A program made the translations under genes and the position numbers. Below are positions 7,003 through 12,625 of a stretch of 17,574 nucleotides of DNA, in pieces. How positions within the stretch are numbered: position 1 is the first letter of the stretch; each line of letters begins with the position of its first letter. The notes under the pieces were generated by a model. It was not told the origin of the DNA. It was given only the letters and a program-made list of their open reading frames with translations, and did no database searches. Source of the stretch: JABJPM01 sp964596705 (GTDB lineage Archaea; Nanobdellota; Nanobdellia; SCGC-AAA011-G17; PNOQ01); assembly GCA_964596705.1 (NCBI GenBank), contig CAZQVG010000009.1, forward strand, positions 1-17,574, read 5' to 3'.

Positions 7003-8721
7003 TTAAATCCCCCACGTAGGATTATTCTTTCTCTTCATCTCTGCCAACTCTTTCATAACCTCAATTTCTTTATCATTCAAATATTTCCTCAATTTTTTAA
7101 GTCTTTTAAAATCATCCTCTGGAATATCAGAATATAAAATATCTCCCTCATTAATTTGCCTGCCAACACTAACACCAGTTAAAGCAACCGCAACTTGTTT
7201 TCCTTCCTCGGCCTCATTTATAGCATCTTTTCCATCTTGGATAGATTTCAAAGTACACAACTTACTTCCATCTTTTGTTATTGGAGAATTAGCTTTCATA
7301 GTTCCAGCTAAAACCTCTACACCCACAATCGCTGGATTAGACTGTCTAAACACATGATTTCTCAAAATCTCAAATTTGAATGGCTTTACCAAATCATTTA
7401 GCTCTTTAGCTTCTAATCTTTTTTCTTCTTCTTCAAGCCATTTCCCTACATCTTCAATTATTTTATAAATAACATTATTAACTATGACTTTAACATTTTC
7501 ATCTTTTTCTAATTCTTTAACATTAAATCCTAGTATAACACGATTTAATGGATTTTCTTCTGCACTGGCTTCAACAAAATCATTCTTTGTTATGTCTCCG
7601 ATCCCTGCTTTCTTTATCTTTATTCCTTTTTCTTTTAGCAGTCTAGTCAAAGCTTCTAAAGACCCTAATGTATCTGCTTTAATTATTATCCCTTCATTAT
7701 CGGTTTCTATTATAACATCCTCAACTTCTTGCATTAATTCTTCTTTTACTTTCTCAACTTCTGCATCATCTTCTACCACCCTCAATGGCATTCCAGGTAT
7801 AACATTCTCTAGATTTGGTCCAGATATTTTAACAGCTGCAGAAGCATGAACTTCATCCATTGGAACATTTTTTCCTCTTTCAATCTTAAACAGTCTTTTA
7901 ACCTTTGTTTCAATTGGCTCGCCTATAGCACCAACTAACAACCTGTCTCCCTGTTTTATACTTCCATCATAGATTATGGTGTCTAATGTTTTTCCTATCC
8001 CTTTTTCTTCTGTAACCTCTAAAATAGTCCCTTTAGCAGGACCCTTAACATCTGTCTTTAAACTTTCTTCTAAGTATTTCTGCGCTAACCCAGATAAAAC
8101 CATCAACAATTCAGGGAAACCCTCCCCAGTTTTAGCAGATATTGGAATTATTGCAACTTGTTTTGTATAATCTTGCACCCTATCAAACCTCTCAGAATTT
8201 AAACCAAACTCTGCAAGTTTTCCAACAATTTCATATAATTTCATCTCCATCGATTGTATTACATTTGGACTTTGACTCTGGATATTTTGTAAAATTAATT
8301 TATCTGGTTGAGATCTCCACCCTCCTAAAACATCTATTTTATTTGCTGCAACAACAAATGGAGTTTTATATTGTTTTAGAATTTCTATTGCTTCTATTGT
8401 TTGTGGTTTCAAACCTTCATTAATATCTATAACTAAAATAGCAATATCTGCAATATTCCCTCCCCTTTTTCTTAATGTAGTAAAAGCTTCATGTCCAGGA
8501 CTATCGATAAATAAAATCCCTGGAATTGTAAGATTTACATTTTTTAATAAATCTCCACAAATTTTCTTTATATTTTCTAAACTAATTGTATGTGCAGAAA
8601 TAGCCTGAGTTATTCCTCCTGCTTCTTTTGCAGCAATAGAGCTATTCTTAATTCTATCTAAAATTGATGTTTTACCATGATCCACATGTGCCAATAACAC
8701 ACAAATAGGCTGCCTAATCAT
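7003..8721 (-). CDS. infB: Translation initiation factor aIF5B (IF2-like)
   Basis: GTPase that promotes ribosomal subunit joining after initiator tRNA placement, 572 residues, the usual archaeal length without the long bacterial N-terminus. G domain: G1 AHVDHGKTS (11-19), G2 GGITQAI with Thr38, G3 DSPGH (73-77), G4 NKID (127-130), G5 SAKTGEG from 195. Domain II begins near KGTILEVTEEKGIG; domain III contains ADTLGSLEAL; domain IV has VGVEVLAGTMKANSPI. No intein interrupts the G domain. In many archaea this gene directly follows ndk; here it is separated from ndk by about 2.6 kb carrying three envelope-related genes, and it seems to have its own promoter (TTTTAAAA at 8749-8756, about 31 bases from the ATG, no Shine-Dalgarno). 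S6e follows after 61 bases. Confidence 0.97.
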   Translation of the reverse strand: MIRQPICVLLAHVDHGKTSILDRIKNSSIAAKEAGGITQAISAHTISLENIKKICGDLLKNVNLTIPGILFIDSPGHEAFTTLRKRGGNIADIAILVIDINEGLKPQTIEAIEILKQYKTPFVVAANKIDVLGGWRSQPDKLILQNIQSQSPNVIQSMEMKLYEIVGKLAEFGLNSERFDRVQDYTKQVAIIPISAKTGEGFPELLMVLSGLAQKYLEESLKTDVKGPAKGTILEVTEEKGIGKTLDTIIYDGSIKQGDRLLVGAIGEPIETKVKRLFKIERGKNVPMDEVHASAAVKISGPNLENVIPGMPLRVVEDDAEVEKVKEELMQEVEDVIIETDNEGIIIKADTLGSLEALTRLLKEKGIKIKKAGIGDITKNDFVEASAEENPLNRVILGFNVKELEKDENVKVIVNNVIYKIIEDVGKWLEEEEKRLEAKELNDLVKPFKFEILRNHVFRQSNPAIVGVEVLAGTMKANSPITKDGSKLCTLKSIQDGKDAINEAEEGKQVAVALTGVSVGRQINEGDILYSDIPEDDFKRLKKLRKYLNDKEIEVMKELAEMKRKNNPTWGI

Positions 8722-8761
8722 TTTTCTTAGAATTAGTCAATTTAAGAATTTTAAAAATGTT

Positions 8762-8778
8762 TCTAAAAAAAGAAAAAA
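8762..8778 (-). terminator. T-tract terminator after the LysM gene
   Basis: Directly after the LysM stop codon the minus strand reads a T-tract of about 14 bases broken by a single C. Such U-tracts are sufficient for archaeal termination. It abuts the infB promoter, supporting separate transcription of infB. Confidence 0.5.
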
Positions 8779-9501
8779 TTATTCTGGGTTTGACAAGTGC
8801 AATATTTGCCCAACCTCTAAATTATCTGGATCAATACCCCTTTTTCTCAAATCGTTCTTCAATCTCAACCAGATTGCAGTTCTTCTTCTCTCAATATATG
8901 CAGGAGTAATGTCCCTATTAGCACTTTCATCAACAGAGTAAAATGCTTCCCAATATTTTCTTGAAATGTTCCACAAGTCATCTCCTTCTCTAACCACATA
9001 ACCATTGTTAAACTCCTCTCTCAAACTATCAATATAAGCTTGATGGGCTAAATCTTCCTTATATCTAATTATCGCTTGTCTTAATGGTTCTACATCTCCT
9101 GTTGCCTGAAGACTATCTTCATTTCCTTCTTCTATTCCAATTGCTATCCCTTTTTGATACATACATTCGGCTTGCCACTCAAGTCCTTGATCTAAATAGC
9201 GTTTTCCAACCCTTACACAATCTCTCTGTCTACTATCAATAAAGTTTTCTTGCTCTAAAATCTCTTCCCAATGCTCTCTTATTCTGTTTCTCTCCTTATT
9301 CTCTTCGATCTTATGAACCAATCCACTGCCTGCAACATAAACTCCACTTCCAATTATTGCAGCACTCAAAACTACAAATAGACCATCATAAACCTTCCCA
9401 GGGATAATTCTTTTGCTTACATCCCATAAAACATTCCCCGGAGTATCATATTCAGCTTGCTCATTTCTACTAAATTTCCTTAGTTTATCAATTAAAGCCA
9501 T
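8779..9501 (-). CDS. Single-pass membrane protein with C-terminal LysM domain
   Basis: 240 residues. The N-terminal 36 residues are hydrophilic and charged. A single transmembrane helix (about 38-60, with LFVVLSAAIIGSGVYVAGSG) follows, then a charged helical, probably coiled-coil stretch (64-165, with TPR-like EWQAECMYQKGIAIGIEEG). The C-terminal LysM-like domain covers about 168-236: YVVREGDDLWNISRKYW matches the start, and NLEVGQILHL the end, of a LysM repeat. About 20 extra residues sit in the middle. LysM binds glycans such as peptidoglycan or chitin in bacteria; the archaeal ligand is unknown, perhaps surface glycans. It is divergent from the wHTH regulator (130-base gap) and ends with a T-tract before infB. 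TTTATAAA at 9534-9541 lies about 36 bases from the ATG, with a G-rich GGGGG just before the start. Orientation is inferred: LysM outside, N-terminus inside. Confidence 0.75.
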   Translation of the reverse strand: MALIDKLRKFSRNEQAEYDTPGNVLWDVSKRIIPGKVYDGLFVVLSAAIIGSGVYVAGSGLVHKIEENKERNRIREHWEEILEQENFIDSRQRDCVRVGKRYLDQGLEWQAECMYQKGIAIGIEEGNEDSLQATGDVEPLRQAIIRYKEDLAHQAYIDSLREEFNNGYVVREGDDLWNISRKYWEAFYSVDESANRDITPAYIERRRTAIWLRLKNDLRKRGIDPDNLEVGQILHLSNPE

Positions 9502-9631
9502 TTTTCCCCCAATAAAAAGAGAATGCTAATAATTTTATAAATCTTACTTATTGGCGGTTTTTTAAAATCAGACTTTAATCAAACTTAAACCTAAAATAAC
9601 CTTTATAAATAAACTAGCCCCTATAATTTCC
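9502..9631. promoter_or_regulatory. Divergent promoter region, LysM gene / wHTH regulator
   Basis: This 130-base gap holds two outward TATA boxes: 9534-9541 for the LysM gene (-) and 9602-9609 for the regulator (+), the latter about 26 bases from its ATG and hence leaderless. Between them lies the first copy of the 25-bp repeat (9572-9596). One protein bound there could affect both directions. Confidence 0.6.
9572..9596 (+). repeat. Operator-like 25-bp repeat, copy 1 (upstream of wHTH gene)
   Basis: Matches 10195-10219 at 21 of 25 positions, with shared cores AATCAA and TTAAACCT. It ends 5 bases before the TATA box of the regulator gene (9602-9609), the same distance as copy 2 from the VWA TATA box. 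Position and conservation suggest a transcription-factor site next to the BRE. Confidence 0.6.
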
Positions 9632-10195
9632 ATGGAAGACAACACATTTATGATGGTTTCAATGAAAGATTCAAAAACAGTAGCTGATGCTCTATCAAAT
9701 AAAACTGCGCAAAAAATATTAAATTATCTAACAGAGAACAAGGAAGCAACAGAATCTGAACTATCTGAAAAGTTAGATATTCCTTTACCAACAATCCACT
9801 ATAATATCCAGCAACTAAAAAAAGCTAATTTGGTAAAATCAAAAGAATTTTTTTGGAGTAAAAAAGGAAAAAAGATGAGAATTTTTACTTTGGCAAAAAA
9901 ATTCATAATAATCTCTCCAGATTCAGACAAATCCACATTATCAAAACTAAAAGATTTATTACCGGTTACACTTCTAAGTTTTATTGGAGCAGGAATAATT
10001 AAAATTTACCAATCCAAAAAATATCTAGCAACAAATAAAGCAGCAGATGCATTAAATGAAATGGCAGCGAAAACATTTACAAATATGACTCAAACTCAAA
10101 CAACTCTACAAGAACCAAATTATGCCTTGTGGTTTTTAGCTGGATCACTATTTGTTATAATTCTAACTTTCTTATTTAGGTTGAAAAATAGATAA
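9632..10195 (+). CDS. Membrane-anchored winged-helix (ArsR-like) transcriptional regulator
   Basis: 187 residues. The N-terminal winged helix covers about 13-90: KTAQKILNYLTENKEAT is followed by the helix-turn-helix SELSEKLDIPLPTIHYNIQQL (recognition helix about 51-62), then a wing with FFWSKKGKKMRIFTL. The rest carries two hydrophobic helices: LPVTLLSFIGAGIIKIY (about 110-126) and YALWFLAGSLFVIILTFLFRL (about 164-184), joined by a polar loop of about 35 residues rich in Thr and Gln. The DNA-binding head would therefore be tethered to the cytoplasmic face with the loop outside, giving a one-component sensor of envelope state. The leaderless start at 9632 is supported by TTTATAAA at 9602-9609. 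VWA follows 82 bases downstream on the same strand with its own promoter, and both promoters carry the same 25-bp element, pointing to autoregulation and control of VWA. The regulatory role is inference; the fold and helices are clear. Confidence 0.82.
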   Translation: MEDNTFMMVSMKDSKTVADALSNKTAQKILNYLTENKEATESELSEKLDIPLPTIHYNIQQLKKANLVKSKEFFWSKKGKKMRIFTLAKKFIIISPDSDKSTLSKLKDLLPVTLLSFIGAGIIKIYQSKKYLATNKAADALNEMAAKTFTNMTQTQTTLQEPNYALWFLAGSLFVIILTFLFRLKNR

Positions 10196-10232
10196 CTTCA
10201 ATCAAGTTTAAACCTTAAACGACGTTTAAATA
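10195..10232 (+). promoter_or_regulatory. VWA-gene promoter with operator-like repeat copy 2
   Basis: The second copy of the 25-bp repeat is at 10195-10219, starting on the last base of the regulator's stop codon. It is followed after 5 bases by the TATA-like TTTAAATA (10225-10232), about 50 bases from the VWA ATG. An inverted repeat, TTAAAC-GAC-GTTTAA (10215-10229), overlaps the repeat end and the TATA box, and GTTTAAAC (10206-10213) gives a further half-site. Confidence 0.6.
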
Positions 10233-10265
10233 CAAGCTTTATCTTTATTTCTAACAAACAATTAC

Positions 10266-10271
10266 GGAGGT
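10266..10271 (+). promoter_or_regulatory. Shine-Dalgarno of the VWA gene
   Basis: GGAGGT, six bases before the ATG at 10278. A perfect match to the anti-Shine-Dalgarno core, consistent with a leadered mRNA from the TATA box at 10225-10232. Confidence 0.7.
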
Positions 10272-10277
10272 AAAAAA

Positions 10278-11294
10278 ATGAAAAACATATTAACATTTTT
10301 ATTGCTCGGACTTGTGCTTTCAATGACCACAGTATCTGCATTAGATCCATTGTTGCCAGGGGATGAAGGTTATGAAAGATACGGTCCAGGCGCAGTTGAA
10401 GTAAAACCTATCCCAATAGAAGTTCCACCAAACCATGGAAATGATTTATTGCCTTTTTGTGGACCAAATGATATTGAATGTCCAAAAGTAGATCTGGTAT
10501 TTGTTATAGATTCAACAGGGTCAATGTATGACGAAATAAGAACAGTAAAAGAAACACTATACCAATTAATTGATACAATAAAACAAGAAAATATTAAAGA
10601 TTTTAGGGTTGGAATAGTGACTTACAGAGATTACAAACCAGAAGAACAAGAATATCTAATCAAAGACAAACAACTGACAACCAACATAAGATCTGTTTTA
10701 AGTTTTATTGAAGGTATTGAAGCATATGGTGGAGGAGATTATGAAGAAGCAGTAGAGGCAGGATTACAAGATGCTATCCACAAAATGAAGTGGAGAGATG
10801 ATGCAACAAAAATAATGATTTTGATTGGAGATGCACCTTCTAGAGACTACTATTTTCAGCCAAGTTATCACGGAAATGAACCAGAAAACACAGACAATAT
10901 ACTAAAATACACTTTAAAACAAGCAGCAGAAGATGCTAGAAAAAAAGAAATAAAGATTTTCACAGTTTCAGCATCCGGAATGAATGACAGAGGGATTGCA
11001 CAATGGAAGATGTTAGCAGATTTTACTGGTGGAGACTATCAAAGACTGACCTATACTAGAACAGATATAGATGAATATTACAAAGAAATGCCGATAGGAT
11101 ATAAAGAAGAAGCAAGAGCATCCAGAGATTATGATGCAATAACTAACACAATACTTTCAAACAACATTGCATCAATAACAAAAAAATCATTGGCTAAATC
11201 AATAACAGGACATACAGTATACAAACCACAAGAACCTAACAACATACTAGATTTTTTTAGAACTATATTCCAGAAAATTAAATTCTGGAATTAA
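10278..11294 (+). CDS. Secreted von Willebrand factor type A (VWA) domain protein
   Basis: 338 residues. The N-terminus is a classic Sec signal peptide: MKN, a hydrophobic core to about residue 18, and a likely cleavage site after VSA (19-21). The mature protein has a Pro-rich lead with Cys61 and Cys68, then a VWA domain (about 70-265). The MIDAS metal site is complete: DSTGS (Asp78, Thr80, Ser82), Thr115 in VGIVTYRD, and Asp154 in GGGDYEEA. Such domains bind ligands through a divalent metal on the cell surface. The C-terminal tail contains SITGHTVYKP (308-317) and ends with the basic-aromatic FQKIKFWN; no clear transmembrane helix is present, so anchoring is uncertain. A strong Shine-Dalgarno is present. 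The gene sits downstream of the membrane-anchored regulator and shares its upstream element. The ligand and partner are unknown. Confidence 0.88.
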   Translation: MKNILTFLLLGLVLSMTTVSALDPLLPGDEGYERYGPGAVEVKPIPIEVPPNHGNDLLPFCGPNDIECPKVDLVFVIDSTGSMYDEIRTVKETLYQLIDTIKQENIKDFRVGIVTYRDYKPEEQEYLIKDKQLTTNIRSVLSFIEGIEAYGGGDYEEAVEAGLQDAIHKMKWRDDATKIMILIGDAPSRDYYFQPSYHGNEPENTDNILKYTLKQAAEDARKKEIKIFTVSASGMNDRGIAQWKMLADFTGGDYQRLTYTRTDIDEYYKEMPIGYKEEARASRDYDAITNTILSNNIASITKKSLAKSITGHTVYKPQEPNNILDFFRTIFQKIKFWN

Positions 11295-11306
11295 TTTTTT
11301 CTTTTT
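11267..11306 (+). terminator. Hairpin plus T-tract terminator at the VWA 3' end
   Basis: A perfect 9-bp inverted repeat (11267-11275 ATTCCAGAA, 11283-11291 TTCTGGAAT) with a 7-base loop is followed by the stop codon and a T-tract to 11306. The stem is formed by the last codons of the VWA gene. It resembles an intrinsic terminator; in archaea the T-tract alone may suffice. Confidence 0.55.
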
Positions 11307-11784
11307 ACATCACATGATCTTCATGAGCCAGTCTATAACTATGTAACTCATCAACAGAAAACCATAAAGCTACTTCTTGATTTGCTTCTTCTAAATTTCC
11401 AGAAGCATGAATTAGATTCTCAGCAGATTTTCCTTGAGAGTCGGCATAATCTAATGAGGTATGTGCAAAATCTCCCCTTATGGTTCCAACAGGAGCAGAC
11501 TTTGGTTCAGTACTTCCAACTATCTTCCTAACAACTTCAACAGCATGTACACCTTCTATAACCATAGCAACAACAGGTCCAGATGTAATAAACTTCTCTA
11601 AACCTTCATAAAAGTCTTTTCCAACATGTGCTGCATAATGTTTCTTAGAAAAATCAGGATCAACCTGCACCATCTTTAATCCAACGATCTTTAAACCTCT
11701 TTTCTCAAACCTAGAAATTATCTCACCAATTAATCCTCTTTTTACTCCATCAGGTTTTACCAAAACTAATGTTTGCTCAATCAT
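11305..11784 (-). CDS. ndk: Nucleoside diphosphate kinase
   Basis: Transfers the gamma phosphate between nucleoside triphosphates and diphosphates through a phosphohistidine. From the chosen ATG the protein has 159 residues: TLVLVKPDGV (5-14, with Lys10), the catalytic His126 in NLIHASGN, RGDF before it, and ALWF near the end. The insert between RGDF and the catalytic loop (HTSLDYADSQGKS) is of the kind seen in archaeal enzymes. I chose the ATG at 11784 because it overlaps the L24e stop as ATGA and begins with the standard MIEQTLVLVKPDG. A GTG at 11802 would add six residues inside L24e and is less likely. It is the last gene of L7Ae-S28e-L24e-ndk and converges on the VWA gene, with 10 bases between the stops. 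Confidence 0.95.
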   Translation of the reverse strand: MIEQTLVLVKPDGVKRGLIGEIISRFEKRGLKIVGLKMVQVDPDFSKKHYAAHVGKDFYEGLEKFITSGPVVAMVIEGVHAVEVVRKIVGSTEPKSAPVGTIRGDFAHTSLDYADSQGKSAENLIHASGNLEEANQEVALWFSVDELHSYRLAHEDHVM

Positions 11785-11948
11785 TCTTCTTGTTTGGTCC
11801 ACTTAAACTTTTTAGGGTTTCTTCTTAGTTTAAGCATATTCTTTTCACATTTTGTAGAACAAAAGTTAAGAACCTTTCCGCTCTTTAATACATATATCTT
11901 TCCAGTTCCAGGTTCTATAGTCTTATTGCAAAAAGAACATTTAGCCAT
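11781..11948 (-). CDS. rpl24e: Large-subunit ribosomal protein L24e (eL24)
   Basis: A short gene of 55 residues encoding the archaeal zinc-ribbon ribosomal protein eL24. The protein starts MAKCSFC and shows the expected Cys4-x2-Cys7 and Cys30-x3-Cys34 zinc ligands, with FCSTKCEKN and the basic RRNPKKFKW tail. A Shine-Dalgarno (AAGGAG, plus-strand 11955-11960) lies 6 bases before the ATG and overlaps the end of S28e. The start is 2 bases after the S28e stop, and its TGA stop overlaps the ndk ATG (ATGA), showing tight translational coupling. Length and motif fit the family well, so despite its size the call is firm. Confidence 0.95.
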   Translation of the reverse strand: MAKCSFCNKTIEPGTGKIYVLKSGKVLNFCSTKCEKNMLKLRRNPKKFKWTKQEE

Positions 11949-11950
11949 TT

Positions 11951-12229
11951 TTATCTCCTTCCACCCTTAGAAGATATCTTTCTTGCTTCAATTTCTGTTT
12001 CTCTTAGCATTAAAATATCTCCTACTTTTACAGGACCTTTAACATTTCTTCTTAATATTTTATTCTGATCTCTTCCTTCTAAAACTTTGCATCTAACTTG
12101 GGTTATTTCTCCCCTCATACCTGTCCTTCCAACAATTTCTTCAACTGATGCAGGAACAGCTACGCTAAATAACCCTCCACCTTCATTAGATTTCTTTCCA
12201 GATCCTTTCTTTGATTCGTTCTTTGCCAT
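11951..12229 (-). CDS. rps28e: Small-subunit ribosomal protein S28e (eS28)
   Basis: Archaeal/eukaryotic 30S protein eS28, 92 residues. The core is unmistakable: EIVGRTGMRGEITQVRC (about 31-47), VLEGRDQNKILRRNVKGPV, and GDILMLRETEIEAR near the end. The family is usually about 70 residues; here an extra 20 or so at the N-terminus are rich in Lys, Gly, Ser and Asn and look disordered. No ATG, GTG or TTG lies between this extension and the core that would give a standard-length protein, so the extension appears genuine. The gene starts 2 bases after the L7Ae stop and ends 2 bases before L24e, with little Shine-Dalgarno of its own, so coupled translation is likely. Confidence 0.95.
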   Translation of the reverse strand: MAKNESKKGSGKKSNEGGGLFSVAVPASVEEIVGRTGMRGEITQVRCKVLEGRDQNKILRRNVKGPVKVGDILMLRETEIEARKISSKGGRR

Positions 12230-12231
12230 AT

Positions 12232-12558
12232 TTAGCTTAACTCTTTAATAACGTTCTTTGCTTCTCCTTCTTTAACAATAGCTACTGCACTTGTACCAAC
12301 TCTTAAACCTACTGCAGCACCCAAGTCTTCCTTAGATGGGACTTCTACATAAGGTATGTTCTTTTCTTTACATAATGGTTCTAAGTGCATTATAACTTCT
12401 TTTGGAGAAACATCTTGAGCAACTATAACAAGCTTAGCTAGACCCCTTTCAACAACCTTTGTTGTTTCATTAACTCCTTTCTTTATTTTACCAGTCTTTC
12501 TAGCTAACTCAACAGCCTCATAAGCCTTTGCAATATTATCTTGTGAAACTTCAGCCAT
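12232..12558 (-). CDS. rpl7ae: Ribosomal protein L7Ae (kink-turn RNA-binding)
   Basis: L7Ae binds kink-turns in 23S rRNA, in C/D and H/ACA guide RNAs and in RNase P RNA of many archaea. 108 residues, slightly shorter than the usual 118-123. Signature segments: KKGVNETTKVVERGLAKLVI (about 26-45, RNA-contacting NETTK and ERG), VAQDVSPKEV, LCKEKNIPYVEV and LGAAVGL. First gene of L7Ae-S28e-L24e-ndk. The start is supported by a strong Shine-Dalgarno AGGAGGG (plus-strand 12566-12572) and a TATA box TTTATAAA at 12606-12613, giving a leader of about 25 bases. lysS lies 67 bases upstream on the same strand. Confidence 0.96.
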   Translation of the reverse strand: MAEVSQDNIAKAYEAVELARKTGKIKKGVNETTKVVERGLAKLVIVAQDVSPKEVIMHLEPLCKEKNIPYVEVPSKEDLGAAVGLRVGTSAVAIVKEGEAKNVIKELS

Positions 12559-12565
12559 TTCTAAA

Positions 12566-12613
12566 CCCTCCTATCATTAGGTTAAGTTTTTGTGAAAATG
12601 CTTAATTTATAAA
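12566..12613 (-). promoter_or_regulatory. Ribosomal-operon promoter and Shine-Dalgarno (L7Ae)
   Basis: TTTATAAA (12606-12613) has its centre about 51 bases from the L7Ae ATG, and AGGAGGG (12566-12572) lies 7 bases before it. This leadered arrangement probably drives L7Ae-S28e-L24e-ndk. Confidence 0.6.
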
Positions 12614-12625
12614 GCTTTCTATGAT

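Noticed and set aside
7003..8721. Possible intein in the aIF5B G domain
   Set aside because: All G motifs are at normal spacing and the length (572) is the ordinary archaeal one.
11785..11802. GTG start for ndk at 11802
   Set aside because: It would add six residues (ending RR before Met) overlapping L24e. The ATG at 11784 gives the standard NDK N-terminus and an ATGA overlap with L24e.
11773..11970. 65-residue open frame on the plus strand
   Set aside because: It lies antisense to L24e, whose zinc motif is clear, and has no supporting features.
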